From positions 1 to 35,893 of the forward strand of contig JAUSHC010000025.1 in the NCBI GenBank assembly GCA_030648795.1: DNA of 35,893 bases, given 5' to 3'. A program made the position numbers and the translations under genes. The stretch is from a bacterium. Its GTDB lineage: Bacteria; Patescibacteriota; Patescibacteriia; JACQSD01. Every line of letters begins with the position of its first letter. Position 1 is the first letter of the stretch. Shown one piece after another: positions 1 to 9,244 of the stretch. The notes under the pieces are model-generated. The model made no database searches and was not told the origin of the DNA. It worked only from the letters and a program-made list of their open reading frames with translations.

Positions 1-525
1 CTAACGAGAGTTGATGGAAATCTCGATCTTCGTGAAACAGCAATTACTTCGCTTGAGGGTTTTCCGCAGGAAATTGGCGGAGATCTAGATCTTGGGGGTA
101 CCTCCATTACATCCTTATATGGACTTCCCCAAAAGATTGGCGGCTCTCTTGATCTTTCTTTCACCTCTATTACATCCTTAAAAGGACTCCCGCAAGAGAT
201 CCATGGCTATCTCACTCTTGAAGATACTTCTATTACCTCTCTTGAGGGGATGTCACGTAAGATCGGTGGCACCTTGTTTCTTTACAAAACCCCCATCACC
301 TCTTTACAAGGACTTCCAGAGATAATCGGCGAAAACTTGGATCTTGGAGAAACGAATATTACTTCTCTTGATGGGCTTCCTCCGCCGGAGAATATCGGCG
401 GACAGATTGAGTTCTCTAGTGGTCATATGGTGCTTGTTGATGAGGCGGCAAAGAGAGGATACGATGTATCAGTACATGATGATGGACGGGGTGCAGAAGG
501 ACCATCGTCTGAAGAATATTATTGA
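1..525 (+). CDS. LRR-like tandem-repeat protein (5' truncated by window edge)
   Basis: Frame 1 is open from base 1; repeated 21-aa unit ITSL.GLP..I.G.L.L..T.; C-terminus 'ENIGGQIEFSSGHMVLVDEAAKRGYDVSVH' matches the paralog at 2549-3703. Confidence 0.8.
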   Translation, partial: LTRVDGNLDLRETAITSLEGFPQEIGGDLDLGGTSITSLYGLPQKIGGSLDLSFTSITSLKGLPQEIHGYLTLEDTSITSLEGMSRKIGGTLFLYKTPITSLQGLPEIIGENLDLGETNITSLDGLPPPENIGGQIEFSSGHMVLVDEAAKRGYDVSVHDDGRGAEGPSSEEYY

Positions 526-532
526 TTTTATT

Positions 533-1645
533 ATGCATCGTCATTCCACCTTCGAAAATCCATTCGCCCCACACCGAGATCGCAGCCCCGATGATCCGGC
601 TTTAGTTGGAAAGATTTTGGGTCCGGAGGCAGAAGCCGCGATGCGAAAAGGAACGGAACCACAGAAAGCGCAAGAGCCTGGACCGACGACAGATTTTGAG
701 TTCACTAACGAGGAACGTGCTAAGATCGCAGCAGAGAAAGAAGCTCGAGAAGCTCCTGAACGCGCCCGTCGCGATCTTATCGCCTGGGCGAAATCAAATA
801 ACCAAGACGAAGAATGGGTTAAAAAAACATTTACAATCCATCCGGACGGCACGCTGACGGTCGAGAAAGACTTACACTGTCTTGATCTTCCGGGAGATCC
901 TCTTCCGAAACGACTGACGAAAGTTGGCGGCACTCTTTCTCTAAGAGGTTCGAACATCACCTCCCTCGAAGGACTTCCACAAGAGATCGGTGAAGATTTA
1001 ATTCTTCGAAGAATCAACATTACGTCATTGGAGGGTCTTCCGCAGAAAATCGGGCACTCCCTTAACCTCCGAGAAACTCCTATCACATCCTTGAAGGGGC
1101 TTCCATTAGAGATTGACGGAGATCTTGATCTTGGTGGCACGAAGATCACCTCCCTTGAAGGTCTTCCACAAAAAATCGGCGGATATCTTTCTCTTAGGTT
1201 TACAAATATCACTTCTCTTCAAGGTCTCCCCCAGGAGATTCATGGCGAGCTTAATATTTCTCGAACCTTTATTACATCCTTAGAAGGTCTTCCGCGGGAG
1301 ATTCATGGTGATCTGGAACTTTGTAGTACTCGCATAACTTCACTCGATGGTCTGCCGAAAAAGATTGGCGGAAGTCTTATCCTTAGCGATACGCGCATCA
1401 CTTCTCTTAAAGGTCTTCCGAAGGAGATTCACGGAACCCTTGATATTTCAGCAACGCGCATCACATCTCTTGATGACCTCCCACAGAAGATTGATGGCTC
1501 TCTGTATCTTTTGTATCTTTCTGTAAAAAAAATTCCTTCAGGATTGGATATTGGTGGAGAAGTTGTATTGGAGAAGGGTCAAACTGAACTTATCGAAGAA
1601 GCGCATTCGAAGGGATACACAGTGCGTATATATGATGAAAAATAA
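533..1645 (+). CDS. LRR-like tandem-repeat protein with conserved N-terminal module (ENPFAPHRDRSPDDPALVGKILGPEAEAAMR)
   Basis: ORF 344-1645; ATG at 533 gives an N-terminus aligning with the paralogs; about ten 21-aa repeats. Confidence 0.82.
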   Translation: MHRHSTFENPFAPHRDRSPDDPALVGKILGPEAEAAMRKGTEPQKAQEPGPTTDFEFTNEERAKIAAEKEAREAPERARRDLIAWAKSNNQDEEWVKKTFTIHPDGTLTVEKDLHCLDLPGDPLPKRLTKVGGTLSLRGSNITSLEGLPQEIGEDLILRRINITSLEGLPQKIGHSLNLRETPITSLKGLPLEIDGDLDLGGTKITSLEGLPQKIGGYLSLRFTNITSLQGLPQEIHGELNISRTFITSLEGLPREIHGDLELCSTRITSLDGLPKKIGGSLILSDTRITSLKGLPKEIHGTLDISATRITSLDDLPQKIDGSLYLLYLSVKKIPSGLDIGGEVVLEKGQTELIEEAHSKGYTVRIYDEK

Positions 1646-1652
1646 AAATAGT

Positions 1653-2552
1653 ATGCCCCGCCCATCAACCCTCGAAAATCCATTCACCCCTGAAAAACAT
1701 CGAAGTCCCGACGATCCTGCTTTAGTCGGGAAGATTTTGGGCGCTGAAGCCGAAGCGGCGATGCGGTCCGCCTCCGCCAAGGCTACGGCGGACAAGGGGA
1801 ATGGGGAGAACGATCTTGAGCTGACCGACGAGGATCGTGTACTAGCTGCCGACGAGAGAAAACGTCGAGAAGAAGAAAAACCCTGGACGTACGAACAACT
1901 TGTTGCGTGGGCGGAGGAGATCGGAAAAAGTCAGCAGTGGATTGATGAGACATTCACTATCCATTCCGATGGCACGTTGACGGTTGAGGGGGATTTGAAT
2001 CTTAAGGGACTCCCTGTTACGCGTCTCCCCAAACAATTAACGAAAGTTGGAGGAAATCTCTATCTTATTGATACGGAGATCACTTCTCTTGAAGGCTTTC
2101 CACGAGAAATTGGCGGAGGCTTATATCTTGCATTAACGAATATTACTTCCCTCAAGGGGCTTCCGAAAAAGATCGGTGACTCTCTTGATCTTGCTCATAC
2201 CCGTATTACTTCCTTGCGAGGGCTCCCTTCGGAAATTAAGGGAAGTCTTCTTTTAAACGAGACGCGGATTACTTCTCTCGACGGTCTTCCGCAGCGCATT
2301 GCCGGCGACCTTAATATTTCAGGAACGCGCATTACATCTTTAAAAGGTATTGCAGAGGAGATGACCGGATATCTTCATCTTGAAGGACTTGTCCTCAATT
2401 CTCTCGATGGACTTCCTACTCCCGAGGAGAGCAATTATGTGATCTATTTTTCTGAAAATCAACAAGAACTTATCAAAGAAGCAAAGACGAAGGGGTATCG
2501 CATGAGAGTACATAATCAGGAAATGCTTGATAATGAAGAAAATGTTTTATGA
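1653..2552 (+). CDS. LRR-like tandem-repeat protein with conserved N-terminal module
   Basis: ORF 1551-2552; MPRPSTLENPFTPEKHRSPDDPALVGKILGAEAEAAMRSASAKATADK. The start could also be 1632 or 1635, overlapping the previous gene. Confidence 0.8.
   Translation: MPRPSTLENPFTPEKHRSPDDPALVGKILGAEAEAAMRSASAKATADKGNGENDLELTDEDRVLAADERKRREEEKPWTYEQLVAWAEEIGKSQQWIDETFTIHSDGTLTVEGDLNLKGLPVTRLPKQLTKVGGNLYLIDTEITSLEGFPREIGGGLYLALTNITSLKGLPKKIGDSLDLAHTRITSLRGLPSEIKGSLLLNETRITSLDGLPQRIAGDLNISGTRITSLKGIAEEMTGYLHLEGLVLNSLDGLPTPEESNYVIYFSENQQELIKEAKTKGYRMRVHNQEMLDNEENVL
1766..1793. repeat. Palindromic element within CDS (GTCCGCC-TCCGCCAAGGCTAC-GGCGGAC)
   Basis: 7-bp perfect arms; encodes SASAKATAD; related copies at 2671-2692 and 3863-3884. 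Confidence 0.7.
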
Positions 2553-3703
2553 CGCGCCCTTTCTCCACCATCGAAAATCCATTCACCCCTGAAAAACATC
2601 GTAGTACCGACAACCCCGAGTTGATCGGGAAGATTTTGGGTGCAGAAGCCGAAGCGGCAATGCGGAGCGCCTCTGCCGATGCTACGGCGGAGAACAAGGG
2701 GAAAGGAGAAAGTGATATTGAACTCTCCGACGAGGAGCGCGCCAAGATCGCAGCAGAGAAAGAAGCGAGAGAAGCTCCTGAACGCGCTCGTCGCGACCTT
2801 TTGGTATGGGCGAAAGAAATCGAGAAAGATGAAGAATGGGTTGACGAAACATTCACTATTCATTCCGACGGTACATTGACCGTTGCAGGAGATTTGGTTC
2901 TTGCTAATCTTCCCGTAAAACATCTTCCCAAAGGATTAAAGAAAGTTGGTGGGACTCTTGAGATGAGTTACACAGATATTACCTCTTTTGAAGGTTTTCC
3001 AGAAGAGATCAGTGATGATTTAAGTTGTAAGAGAACTAATGTCACTTCCTTAAAAGGACTCCCGAAAAAAATTGGCCATTCTTTGGACCTCGGCCAAACC
3101 CCTATCACGTCTTTAGTCGGTCTTCCGGCAGAAATTACTGGCAACCTTTCCCTTTGGGGGACGAAGATTACTTCTCTTGAAGGCCTTTCACAGAAAATTG
3201 ATGGGGACTTGAATCTTGGTACGACAGAAATCACGTCCTTGTATGGTCTTCCACAAAAGATTGGTGGAAGTCTTCTTCTTGATGAAACGAAAATCACTTC
3301 CCTCGACGGCATTTCCCAAGAGATCGGCCGTGACTTAAATCTGAATAGTACAAGCATCACTTCTTTGCAAGGCCTTTCCGAAAAGATTGGTGGAAGTCTT
3401 TACATCTTCGATACGATGATTACCTCCCTTGAAGGACTTCCACGGGAGATCAATGGCGATTTAGATTTTTCAGCAACGAATGTCACTTCGTTGCGAGGGC
3501 TCCCTGATAAGATAGTTGGAAACATTCATATGGAAAGCCTCACATGCACTTCTCTTGATGGGCTTCCTCCTCCGGAGAATATCGGCGGAAAGGTTATTTT
3601 TTCTACTGGTCAAAAAGCACTTTTCCATGAAGCAGGAGAACGAGGATATGATGTATCAATACATTATAATGCACTAGAACAACTGGACAGGGATGATGGA
3701 TAG
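2549..3703 (+). CDS. LRR-like tandem-repeat protein with conserved N-terminal module
   Basis: ATGA stop/start overlap with the upstream gene; same N-terminal module, 21-aa repeats and C-terminal GYDVSIH motif. Confidence 0.83.
   Translation: MTRPFSTIENPFTPEKHRSTDNPELIGKILGAEAEAAMRSASADATAENKGKGESDIELSDEERAKIAAEKEAREAPERARRDLLVWAKEIEKDEEWVDETFTIHSDGTLTVAGDLVLANLPVKHLPKGLKKVGGTLEMSYTDITSFEGFPEEISDDLSCKRTNVTSLKGLPKKIGHSLDLGQTPITSLVGLPAEITGNLSLWGTKITSLEGLSQKIDGDLNLGTTEITSLYGLPQKIGGSLLLDETKITSLDGISQEIGRDLNLNSTSITSLQGLSEKIGGSLYIFDTMITSLEGLPREINGDLDFSATNVTSLRGLPDKIVGNIHMESLTCTSLDGLPPPENIGGKVIFSTGQKALFHEAGERGYDVSIHYNALEQLDRDDG
2671..2692. repeat. Palindromic element within CDS (CTCTGCCGATGCTACGGCGGAG)
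   Basis: Related to 1766-1793; encodes part of SASADATAEN. Confidence 0.65.
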
Positions 3704-4544
3704 GATGCAGAAGGACCATCTTCTGAAGAATTTTATTGATTTTATTATGTCCCGATCCACTCTCGAAAATCCATTCGCACCCGAAAAACTTCGCAGCACC
3801 GATGATCCCGCTTTGGTTGGAAAAATTTTGGGCGCAGAGGCAGAAGCGGCGATGCGGAGCGCCTCTGCCAAGGCTACGGCGGAGAACAAGAGAGAGAGTG
3901 ATCTCGAACTGACCGATACCGAGCGCGCAAAAATCGCAGAAGAAAAAGAAGCGCGGGAACGAGCAAAAAAAGAATTTGTGTTGCCACTTGAAGACAAAGA
4001 AGTTCCTGCAGAGTATCAAGAATCATTGCAGCATTGGCGTGAACTCGCGAAAGAGCTCGACTACGATGGTCCCGTTGTTTTTCGGGTTAAAGCAGGGTTT
4101 ACTCTTAAAGATGCTCTAAAGACGGGGTACTGTAGTAAAATTTTTGAGGAACTTTATTTGGATATCCATGGCGACAAACCAACAGAAGACTCTCTCGTCT
4201 TTTGGATTCCCCGGTTTATTTTGAATGGTATTGACAAAACTGTTACTGATCAGCGCATTCTCCTTGTTAATCTTCGGAATCGTTTTAACCTTCCCAATCA
4301 CCACTGTTCCTCTTTTGGGGATGCTTCACTTCTTACTGCATTAATCCTTGATCATTTTAAGAGGACAGGAGAAGAAGTGCCGTCGAGAAGCGATGGGTCT
4401 GTTCTAACTGAAGCGTTTATGAAAGGTATGCGAGTGATTCTGGGCTGGACGAGTGATGGTAAATTTTTTTGTGACCGTACGTCTGATATTCGGGGTCATA
4501 CAAGCGTCTTTCCCTTGGGTGTGGAGAAAAAGATGCGGTCTTGA
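3693..4544 (+). CDS. Protein with the same N-terminal module but a different, unrecognised C-terminal domain
   Basis: MSRSTLENPFAPEKLRSTDDPALVGKILGAEAEAAMRSASAKATAENK, then about 200 aa without LRR repeats. The start may be the internal ATG of 'MSRSTLENPF'. Confidence 0.78.
   Translation: MMDRMQKDHLLKNFIDFIMSRSTLENPFAPEKLRSTDDPALVGKILGAEAEAAMRSASAKATAENKRESDLELTDTERAKIAEEKEARERAKKEFVLPLEDKEVPAEYQESLQHWRELAKELDYDGPVVFRVKAGFTLKDALKTGYCSKIFEELYLDIHGDKPTEDSLVFWIPRFILNGIDKTVTDQRILLVNLRNRFNLPNHHCSSFGDASLLTALILDHFKRTGEEVPSRSDGSVLTEAFMKGMRVILGWTSDGKFFCDRTSDIRGHTSVFPLGVEKKMRS
3863..3884. repeat. Palindromic element within CDS (CTCTGCCAAGGCTACGGCGGAG)
   Basis: Related to 1766-1793; encodes part of SASAKATAEN. 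Confidence 0.65.
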
Positions 4545-4576
4545 CGCATGGTGTGTACCTCTATTATACTTATTTT

Positions 4577-4819
4577 ATGATAACAACGATGCGGACAATT
4601 GAAATACCGGTACGCGAATATACTCTTCTTAAAAAGAAAGCGCATGCTTTTGAGACAATTCTTTATTTTGTTCGTATGCGACCGGAGTTTTTTGAAATTC
4701 CCCCAGTGCGTAGCAGAAAAAAGATTATGAGCGCATTTCGAGAAACAGGAAAATATAGCAGCGATTTTTTACGGAGTCTTCAAAAGGGGCTTCAGCGATC
4801 AACATTCTTTAGCGCATAG
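4577..4819 (+). CDS. Small putative antitoxin upstream of a RelE/ParE-like toxin
   Basis: Short ORF (ORF 4541-4819; MITTMRTIEIPVREY start) immediately followed by a RelE-like ORF at 4820. Confidence 0.55.
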   Translation: MITTMRTIEIPVREYTLLKKKAHAFETILYFVRMRPEFFEIPPVRSRKKIMSAFRETGKYSSDFLRSLQKGLQRSTFFSA

Positions 4820-5068
4820 ATGATCATTCTTCCGTTGCATCATGAGTTGGATACGTATGTGCGTTTGCATGGACTTGGAAAGAAATTTCAAAAACAAAAG
4901 AAATTTTTCGAGAGCAATCCATTGCATCCCAGTCTGCATACGGAGATATTAGAACCGCGACAATACCGATTCTACAGTTTTCGTCTCGATCGTCGTTATC
5001 GAGCGATTTTTATTTATCGCAGCGTGGATACGATCGAAGTCATTGATATCAATGATCACTATCGATAG
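4820..5068 (+). CDS. RelE/ParE/YoeB-like type II toxin
   Basis: 82 aa; 'HPSLHTEILEPRQYRFYSFRLDRRYRAIFIYRSVDTIEVIDINDH' is typical of the RelE/ParE fold. Confidence 0.7.
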   Translation: MIILPLHHELDTYVRLHGLGKKFQKQKKFFESNPLHPSLHTEILEPRQYRFYSFRLDRRYRAIFIYRSVDTIEVIDINDHYR

Positions 5069-5071
5069 CGT

Positions 5072-6343
5072 ATGATGCTCCATTCTATCCGCAACATAAA
5101 AAATCTAAAAGGAAAGACGGTTTTGCTGCGCGTGGATTTTAATGTGCCGGTGATGAAGGGGCGCGTGGATGCGACCGAGGATTTTCGTTTGGTGCGCGTG
5201 GTGCCAACGATTCAGTTTTTATTGAAGGGTGGGGCGCGCGTCATTCTTTTATCGCATCGGGGGAGACCGGAAGGGAGGGTGCGGGAGGATTTGCGACTTA
5301 CGCCGGTGGCGGAGCGGTTGCGGCAACTTTTGAATAAGGAATTAGGAATTAGGAATTATGGGAACCATGGAGGCCATGATTCGTTATTCATGATTCATAA
5401 TTCAAAAACACGGGAAGAACTTCAATCTCTTTTTCCCGCATACACGATTGCACCAGGGGTTACCATGCTGGAAAATCTTCGTTTTGATCCGCGCGAAGAG
5501 GCGAATGATGCAGATTTTGCAAAAGCGCTGGCGTCGATGGGTGACATCTATGTGAACGACGCCTTCGCCGTGTCGCATCGGAAAAATGCGTCGGTGCACG
5601 CGATCACAAAGTATCTCCCGAGTTATGCGGGGTTGCTTATGGAAGAAGAGCTGCAGCATCTTTCTTCTATTTTTCGGAAGCCGAAGCGTCCACTGGTGGT
5701 CATTTTGGGCGGTGCGAAGATTTCGACGAAGATTGGGCTTGTCCAAAAATTTCTTCACCATGCTGATTTCGTGTTGTTGGGAGGCGGACTCGCGAATACT
5801 CTTTTTAAATTTCAAGGACATGCGGTGGGGAAGTCTCTTGTTGAGGATTCAATGATGGATACGCTGCGTACGTTGAAAAAAATATCGCATTTGGTGATCC
5901 CTACTGATGTTGCGGTTGCCGTTTCGTTGAAAGGGAAAAAACGGATTACGGCGGTTGATGGCATACGGAAGAATGAAGCAATTTTTGATATTGGACCAAA
6001 GACGGTTGATCTTTTTTCTTCTCTCATCGCGAAGGCGGGGATGATTGTCTGGAATGGTCCCTTGGGATATTTTGAGGAGAAGAAGTTTGCCAAAAGCACT
6101 TTTGATGTTTTAGGCGCAGTACTTAAAAACAAGAAAGCAAAAACCATCATCGGCGGCGGTGAAACCGTTACTGCATTTCGTCAATTTCAACATGATTCAC
6201 GCCTGCCCCGTGCTAACGCGTCAGCTTTGGCGCGGGGTTCCACGATTCACGATTCACGTCTCTTCCTTTCCACAGGGGGCGGCGCTATGCTAGAATACAT
6301 GGAGCAGGGGACACTTCCAAGTATAGAGCCTTTGCTACGATAA
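5072..6343 (+). CDS. pgk: Phosphoglycerate kinase (with two apparent repeat-derived insertions)
   Basis: KTVLLRVDFNVP, LSHRGRPEG, LENLRF, VNDAFAVSHR, VVILGGAKISTKIG, VWNGPLGYFE, STGGGAMLEYME motifs. Confidence 0.96.
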   Translation: MMLHSIRNIKNLKGKTVLLRVDFNVPVMKGRVDATEDFRLVRVVPTIQFLLKGGARVILLSHRGRPEGRVREDLRLTPVAERLRQLLNKELGIRNYGNHGGHDSLFMIHNSKTREELQSLFPAYTIAPGVTMLENLRFDPREEANDADFAKALASMGDIYVNDAFAVSHRKNASVHAITKYLPSYAGLLMEEELQHLSSIFRKPKRPLVVILGGAKISTKIGLVQKFLHHADFVLLGGGLANTLFKFQGHAVGKSLVEDSMMDTLRTLKKISHLVIPTDVAVAVSLKGKKRITAVDGIRKNEAIFDIGPKTVDLFSSLIAKAGMIVWNGPLGYFEEKKFAKSTFDVLGAVLKNKKAKTIIGGGETVTAFRQFQHDSRLPRANASALARGSTIHDSRLFLSTGGGAMLEYMEQGTLPSIEPLLR

Positions 6344-6454
6344 TACGCAGATCAATAAACTTCGTTTTAAAATGAAAATAAAATAATAGAACATGTAAGA
6401 CGCAACATGTAACAAATTTTTGTTTCATGTTTCATGCTACACGTTTCACGTACT

Positions 6455-7258
6455 ATGCCAACACCAAAAACAAACGGCAAAAAGGAACACCCATCGCTTC
6501 TTCCGTCATGGACGGAGGCGCCGGTTGTAGAAATCGTTACCGTACTGCTTCTTTTGAGCGGTCTTTTTTATTTCGTGATCATCACACAGAACGCGATTCG
6601 TGAAGGAAAATTTATCGGGAAGAGTTCGGATGTGCGGAATACGATTACGATCGAAGGGCAGGGGAAGGTGCGTGGCATTCCGGACATTGCCACGGTGAAT
6701 CTTGGCTTTACGGTTGAGAAGAAAGAAGTCCGTGAGGCGCAAAAAGAAAATTCGATAACGATGAACAAAATTATTGCTGCATTGAAGCAGCTGCGTATCA
6801 GTACCGACGACATGCAAACTACCGATTACTCGATCTATCCGCAATACGATTATTTGAAAGATGGCGGGCAGAAGTTTCGTGGATATACCGTGACGCAAAA
6901 TGTGACCGTAAAGATTCGTGATCTTTCCACGGTAAGCGATGTGTTGGATCAAGCAGGCTTTTTGGGGTTGAATCAGGTTGGTGGGATTCAATTCACGATG
7001 GATGAGCCGGAGGCGTTGCGTCAGCAGGCGCGCGTGAAAGCATTACAGAACGCGCAAATAAAAGCAGCTGAACTCGCGCAGGTTGCGGGTGTGCGATTAG
7101 GGCGCGTCGTATCATTTAGTGAAAATGCGAGTGGCGGATATCCCGTGCCGATGTATGCGTCGATGAAGAGCGAGGGAGTGGGTGGAGCAGCTGCGGATAT
7201 TCAAGCGGGTAGCCAAGATGTAGTTGTTAACGCAACAGTAACATACGAGATTGAATAA
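6455..7258 (+). CDS. SIMPL domain (DUF541) protein, N-terminal membrane anchor
   Basis: 'ITIEGQGKVRGIPDIATVNLGFTVEKKEVREAQKEN' and 'VNATVTYEIE' are typical of SIMPL/DUF541; TM segment near the N-terminus. Confidence 0.85.
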   Translation: MPTPKTNGKKEHPSLLPSWTEAPVVEIVTVLLLLSGLFYFVIITQNAIREGKFIGKSSDVRNTITIEGQGKVRGIPDIATVNLGFTVEKKEVREAQKENSITMNKIIAALKQLRISTDDMQTTDYSIYPQYDYLKDGGQKFRGYTVTQNVTVKIRDLSTVSDVLDQAGFLGLNQVGGIQFTMDEPEALRQQARVKALQNAQIKAAELAQVAGVRLGRVVSFSENASGGYPVPMYASMKSEGVGGAAADIQAGSQDVVVNATVTYEIE

Positions 7259-7260
7259 CC

Positions 7261-7512
7261 ATGAACGAAGAAAAAGAGAAAAAATCATTACGCATTGAGC
7301 TTATTGAGCGGCTTTCCACGCTTATGACTGCGGGGTTTGGGCTTGTAGCCGCGCTCGCTTGGAATGATGCGATTCAGTCGCTTTTTGCACTCATTTTTCC
7401 ACAACGATCTGGAATTGCAGTAAAATTTTTGTACGCAGTGCTTATCACAGCGCTTATCGTTGTTTTCACAAAAAAATTAGGAGAAATTTTAAGTCGTCTT
7501 AAGAAAGAGTAG
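7261..7512 (+). CDS. DUF5654-like small membrane protein
   Basis: 83 aa; '[29 protein letters not shown]', two TM segments. Confidence 0.65.
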   Translation: MNEEKEKKSLRIELIERLSTLMTAGFGLVAALAWNDAIQSLFALIFPQRSGIAVKFLYAVLITALIVVFTKKLGEILSRLKKE

Positions 7513-7514
7513 CT

Positions 7515-8780
7515 ATGGCACAAAAATTATTCTCGATTCAATCCATTGTCGCGCGGGAAATTCTTGACTCGCGGGGAAATCCGACGGTAGAGGCTCGAGT
7601 TACGCTTGCAAACGGCGTTACTGCGGTCGCATCGGTGCCTTCTGGTGCGTCAACGGGAAGCCATGAGGCGCTGGAGCTTCGTGATGGGGGAAAGCGTTAT
7701 GGCGGAAAGGGAGTATTGAAAGCTGTCGCAAACGTGAACGGTCCCATTGCGCGTGCTCTCAAAGGAAAAGATGTACGGCAACAACGCATGCTCGACGAAA
7801 CGATGTTGGCGCTTGACGGCACGAAGAACAAGTCAAAGCTTGGTGCGAACGCTATTCTTGCTGTTTCACTTGCCTGCGCCCGTGTCGCCGCTCTTGCATC
7901 GAAACTTCCTCTGTATCGCTATCTCCGCAAAGCCTATAAACTACAAACTACAAACTACAAACTTCCTCTCGCCATGATGAACATCGTCAATGGTGGCGTG
8001 CATGCGGACAGTGGGCTTTCAATTCAGGAGTTCATGATTATCCCTCGTGCGAAAACATTTGCCGAACGCGTGCGGTGGGGAGCAGAAGTATTTCAGGCAC
8101 TGAAAGGAATTTTAAAAGTAAAAGGATTCTCAACGCTTGTGGGCGATGAAGGTGGTTTTGCGCCGCATCTTGGTGCAAATGAAAAAGCGCCGCAGATTAT
8201 TCTTGAAGCAATTAAAAAAGCTGGATATCAAGCAGGAAAAGAAGTTGCACTTGCATCGGACTTTGCTTCCTCGGAATTTTATAAGAACGGAAAGTATTAT
8301 TTTGAAAAAGAAAAAGTTTTGAGCGCAAGTGAAATGATCGCAACTATCGAGCGTTGGATGAAGAAATACCCGTTTGTTTCGATTGAAGATCCGCTCGCAG
8401 AAGATGATTGGGACAATTGGGTGGTGATGACGAAAAAGCTCGGGAAGCGTATGCAATTTGTTGGCGATGATTTTTTTGTAACGAGTGTTGATCGGTTGCA
8501 GAAGGGGATTGATTGTGGTGCGGCAAATGCGATTTTGATTAAGGTGAATCAAATCGGATCACTGACGGAAACAATGGATTGTATTATACTCGCGAAGAAA
8601 AACGGGTATCGTACCGCAATCTCGCATCGTTCCGGAGAAACAGCTGATACGTTTATTGCCGATCTTGCGGTTGCGGTCAATTCGGAATATATTAAAACAG
8701 GGTCGCTCTCACGCAGTGAACGACTTGAAAAGTATAATCGCTTAATGGAAATAGAGCGTGAATTAGTTGGTAGTGCGTAG
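7515..8780 (+). CDS. eno: Enolase
   Basis: [71 protein letters not shown] motifs. Confidence 0.97.
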   Translation: MAQKLFSIQSIVAREILDSRGNPTVEARVTLANGVTAVASVPSGASTGSHEALELRDGGKRYGGKGVLKAVANVNGPIARALKGKDVRQQRMLDETMLALDGTKNKSKLGANAILAVSLACARVAALASKLPLYRYLRKAYKLQTTNYKLPLAMMNIVNGGVHADSGLSIQEFMIIPRAKTFAERVRWGAEVFQALKGILKVKGFSTLVGDEGGFAPHLGANEKAPQIILEAIKKAGYQAGKEVALASDFASSEFYKNGKYYFEKEKVLSASEMIATIERWMKKYPFVSIEDPLAEDDWDNWVVMTKKLGKRMQFVGDDFFVTSVDRLQKGIDCGAANAILIKVNQIGSLTETMDCIILAKKNGYRTAISHRSGETADTFIADLAVAVNSEYIKTGSLSRSERLEKYNRLMEIERELVGSA

Positions 8781-8810
8781 TGAGTAGTGGGTAGTTTTTC
8801 TACTCACTAT
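8779..8810. repeat. Inverted repeat at the 3' end of eno (TAGTGAGTAG / CTACTCACTA)
   Basis: 10-bp perfect arms, T-rich loop; followed by ACTACAA-type heptamers up to the HIT gene. Confidence 0.7.
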
Positions 8811-8833
8811 AAACTACAAACTACTCACTCACT

Positions 8834-9238
8834 ATGGACTGTATTTTTTGTAAAACTATAAGTGGCGAAATGCCCTCGACAAAAGTGTACGAAAGCGCGA
8901 ACGTCGCCGGCATTCTTGATATTCATCCGACGAATAAGGGGCATACGCTTGTGATGCCAAAACAGCATTATGCATCACTTCTTGATGCGTCTGGCGATCT
9001 TTTGAAGGAGTTGTTTGAAGGCGCGCAGAAGGTCGGCGCCGCGATGATAAAGGGACTTGATGTCAAAGGATTTAATGTCATGGTGAGCAACGGATCGGTT
9101 GCGGGGCAGCTTATTCCGCATTTGCACGTGCATGTGATTCCGCGCACGCTTGAGGATAATCTTCAGCATTGGCCAAGTGGGCGGTATCGTGAGAATGAGG
9201 CGGAAGAGTACGCGGGGAAAATTAAAAACGCTCTCTGA
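8834..9238 (+). CDS. HIT family protein
   Basis: CIFCKTISGEMPSTKVYE ... LIPHLHVHVIPR (HxHxH motif). Confidence 0.93.
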   Translation: MDCIFCKTISGEMPSTKVYESANVAGILDIHPTNKGHTLVMPKQHYASLLDASGDLLKELFEGAQKVGAAMIKGLDVKGFNVMVSNGSVAGQLIPHLHVHVIPRTLEDNLQHWPSGRYRENEAEEYAGKIKNAL

Positions 9239-9244
9239 AGTTAT

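Noticed and set aside
344-532. Upstream extension of ORF 344-1645
   Set aside because: Overlaps the coding 3' end of the previous LRR gene; the paralog N-terminus supports ATG 533.
541-1212. Long minus-strand ORF opposite the LRR gene (223 aa), and similar antisense ORFs throughout
   Set aside because: Mirror of a clearly coding plus-strand repeat gene; no recognisable motif.
1-3700. Regular repeats of about 63 nt resembling a CRISPR-like array
   Set aside because: The repeats are degenerate, in frame and encode a 21-aa LRR-like unit with no unique spacers.
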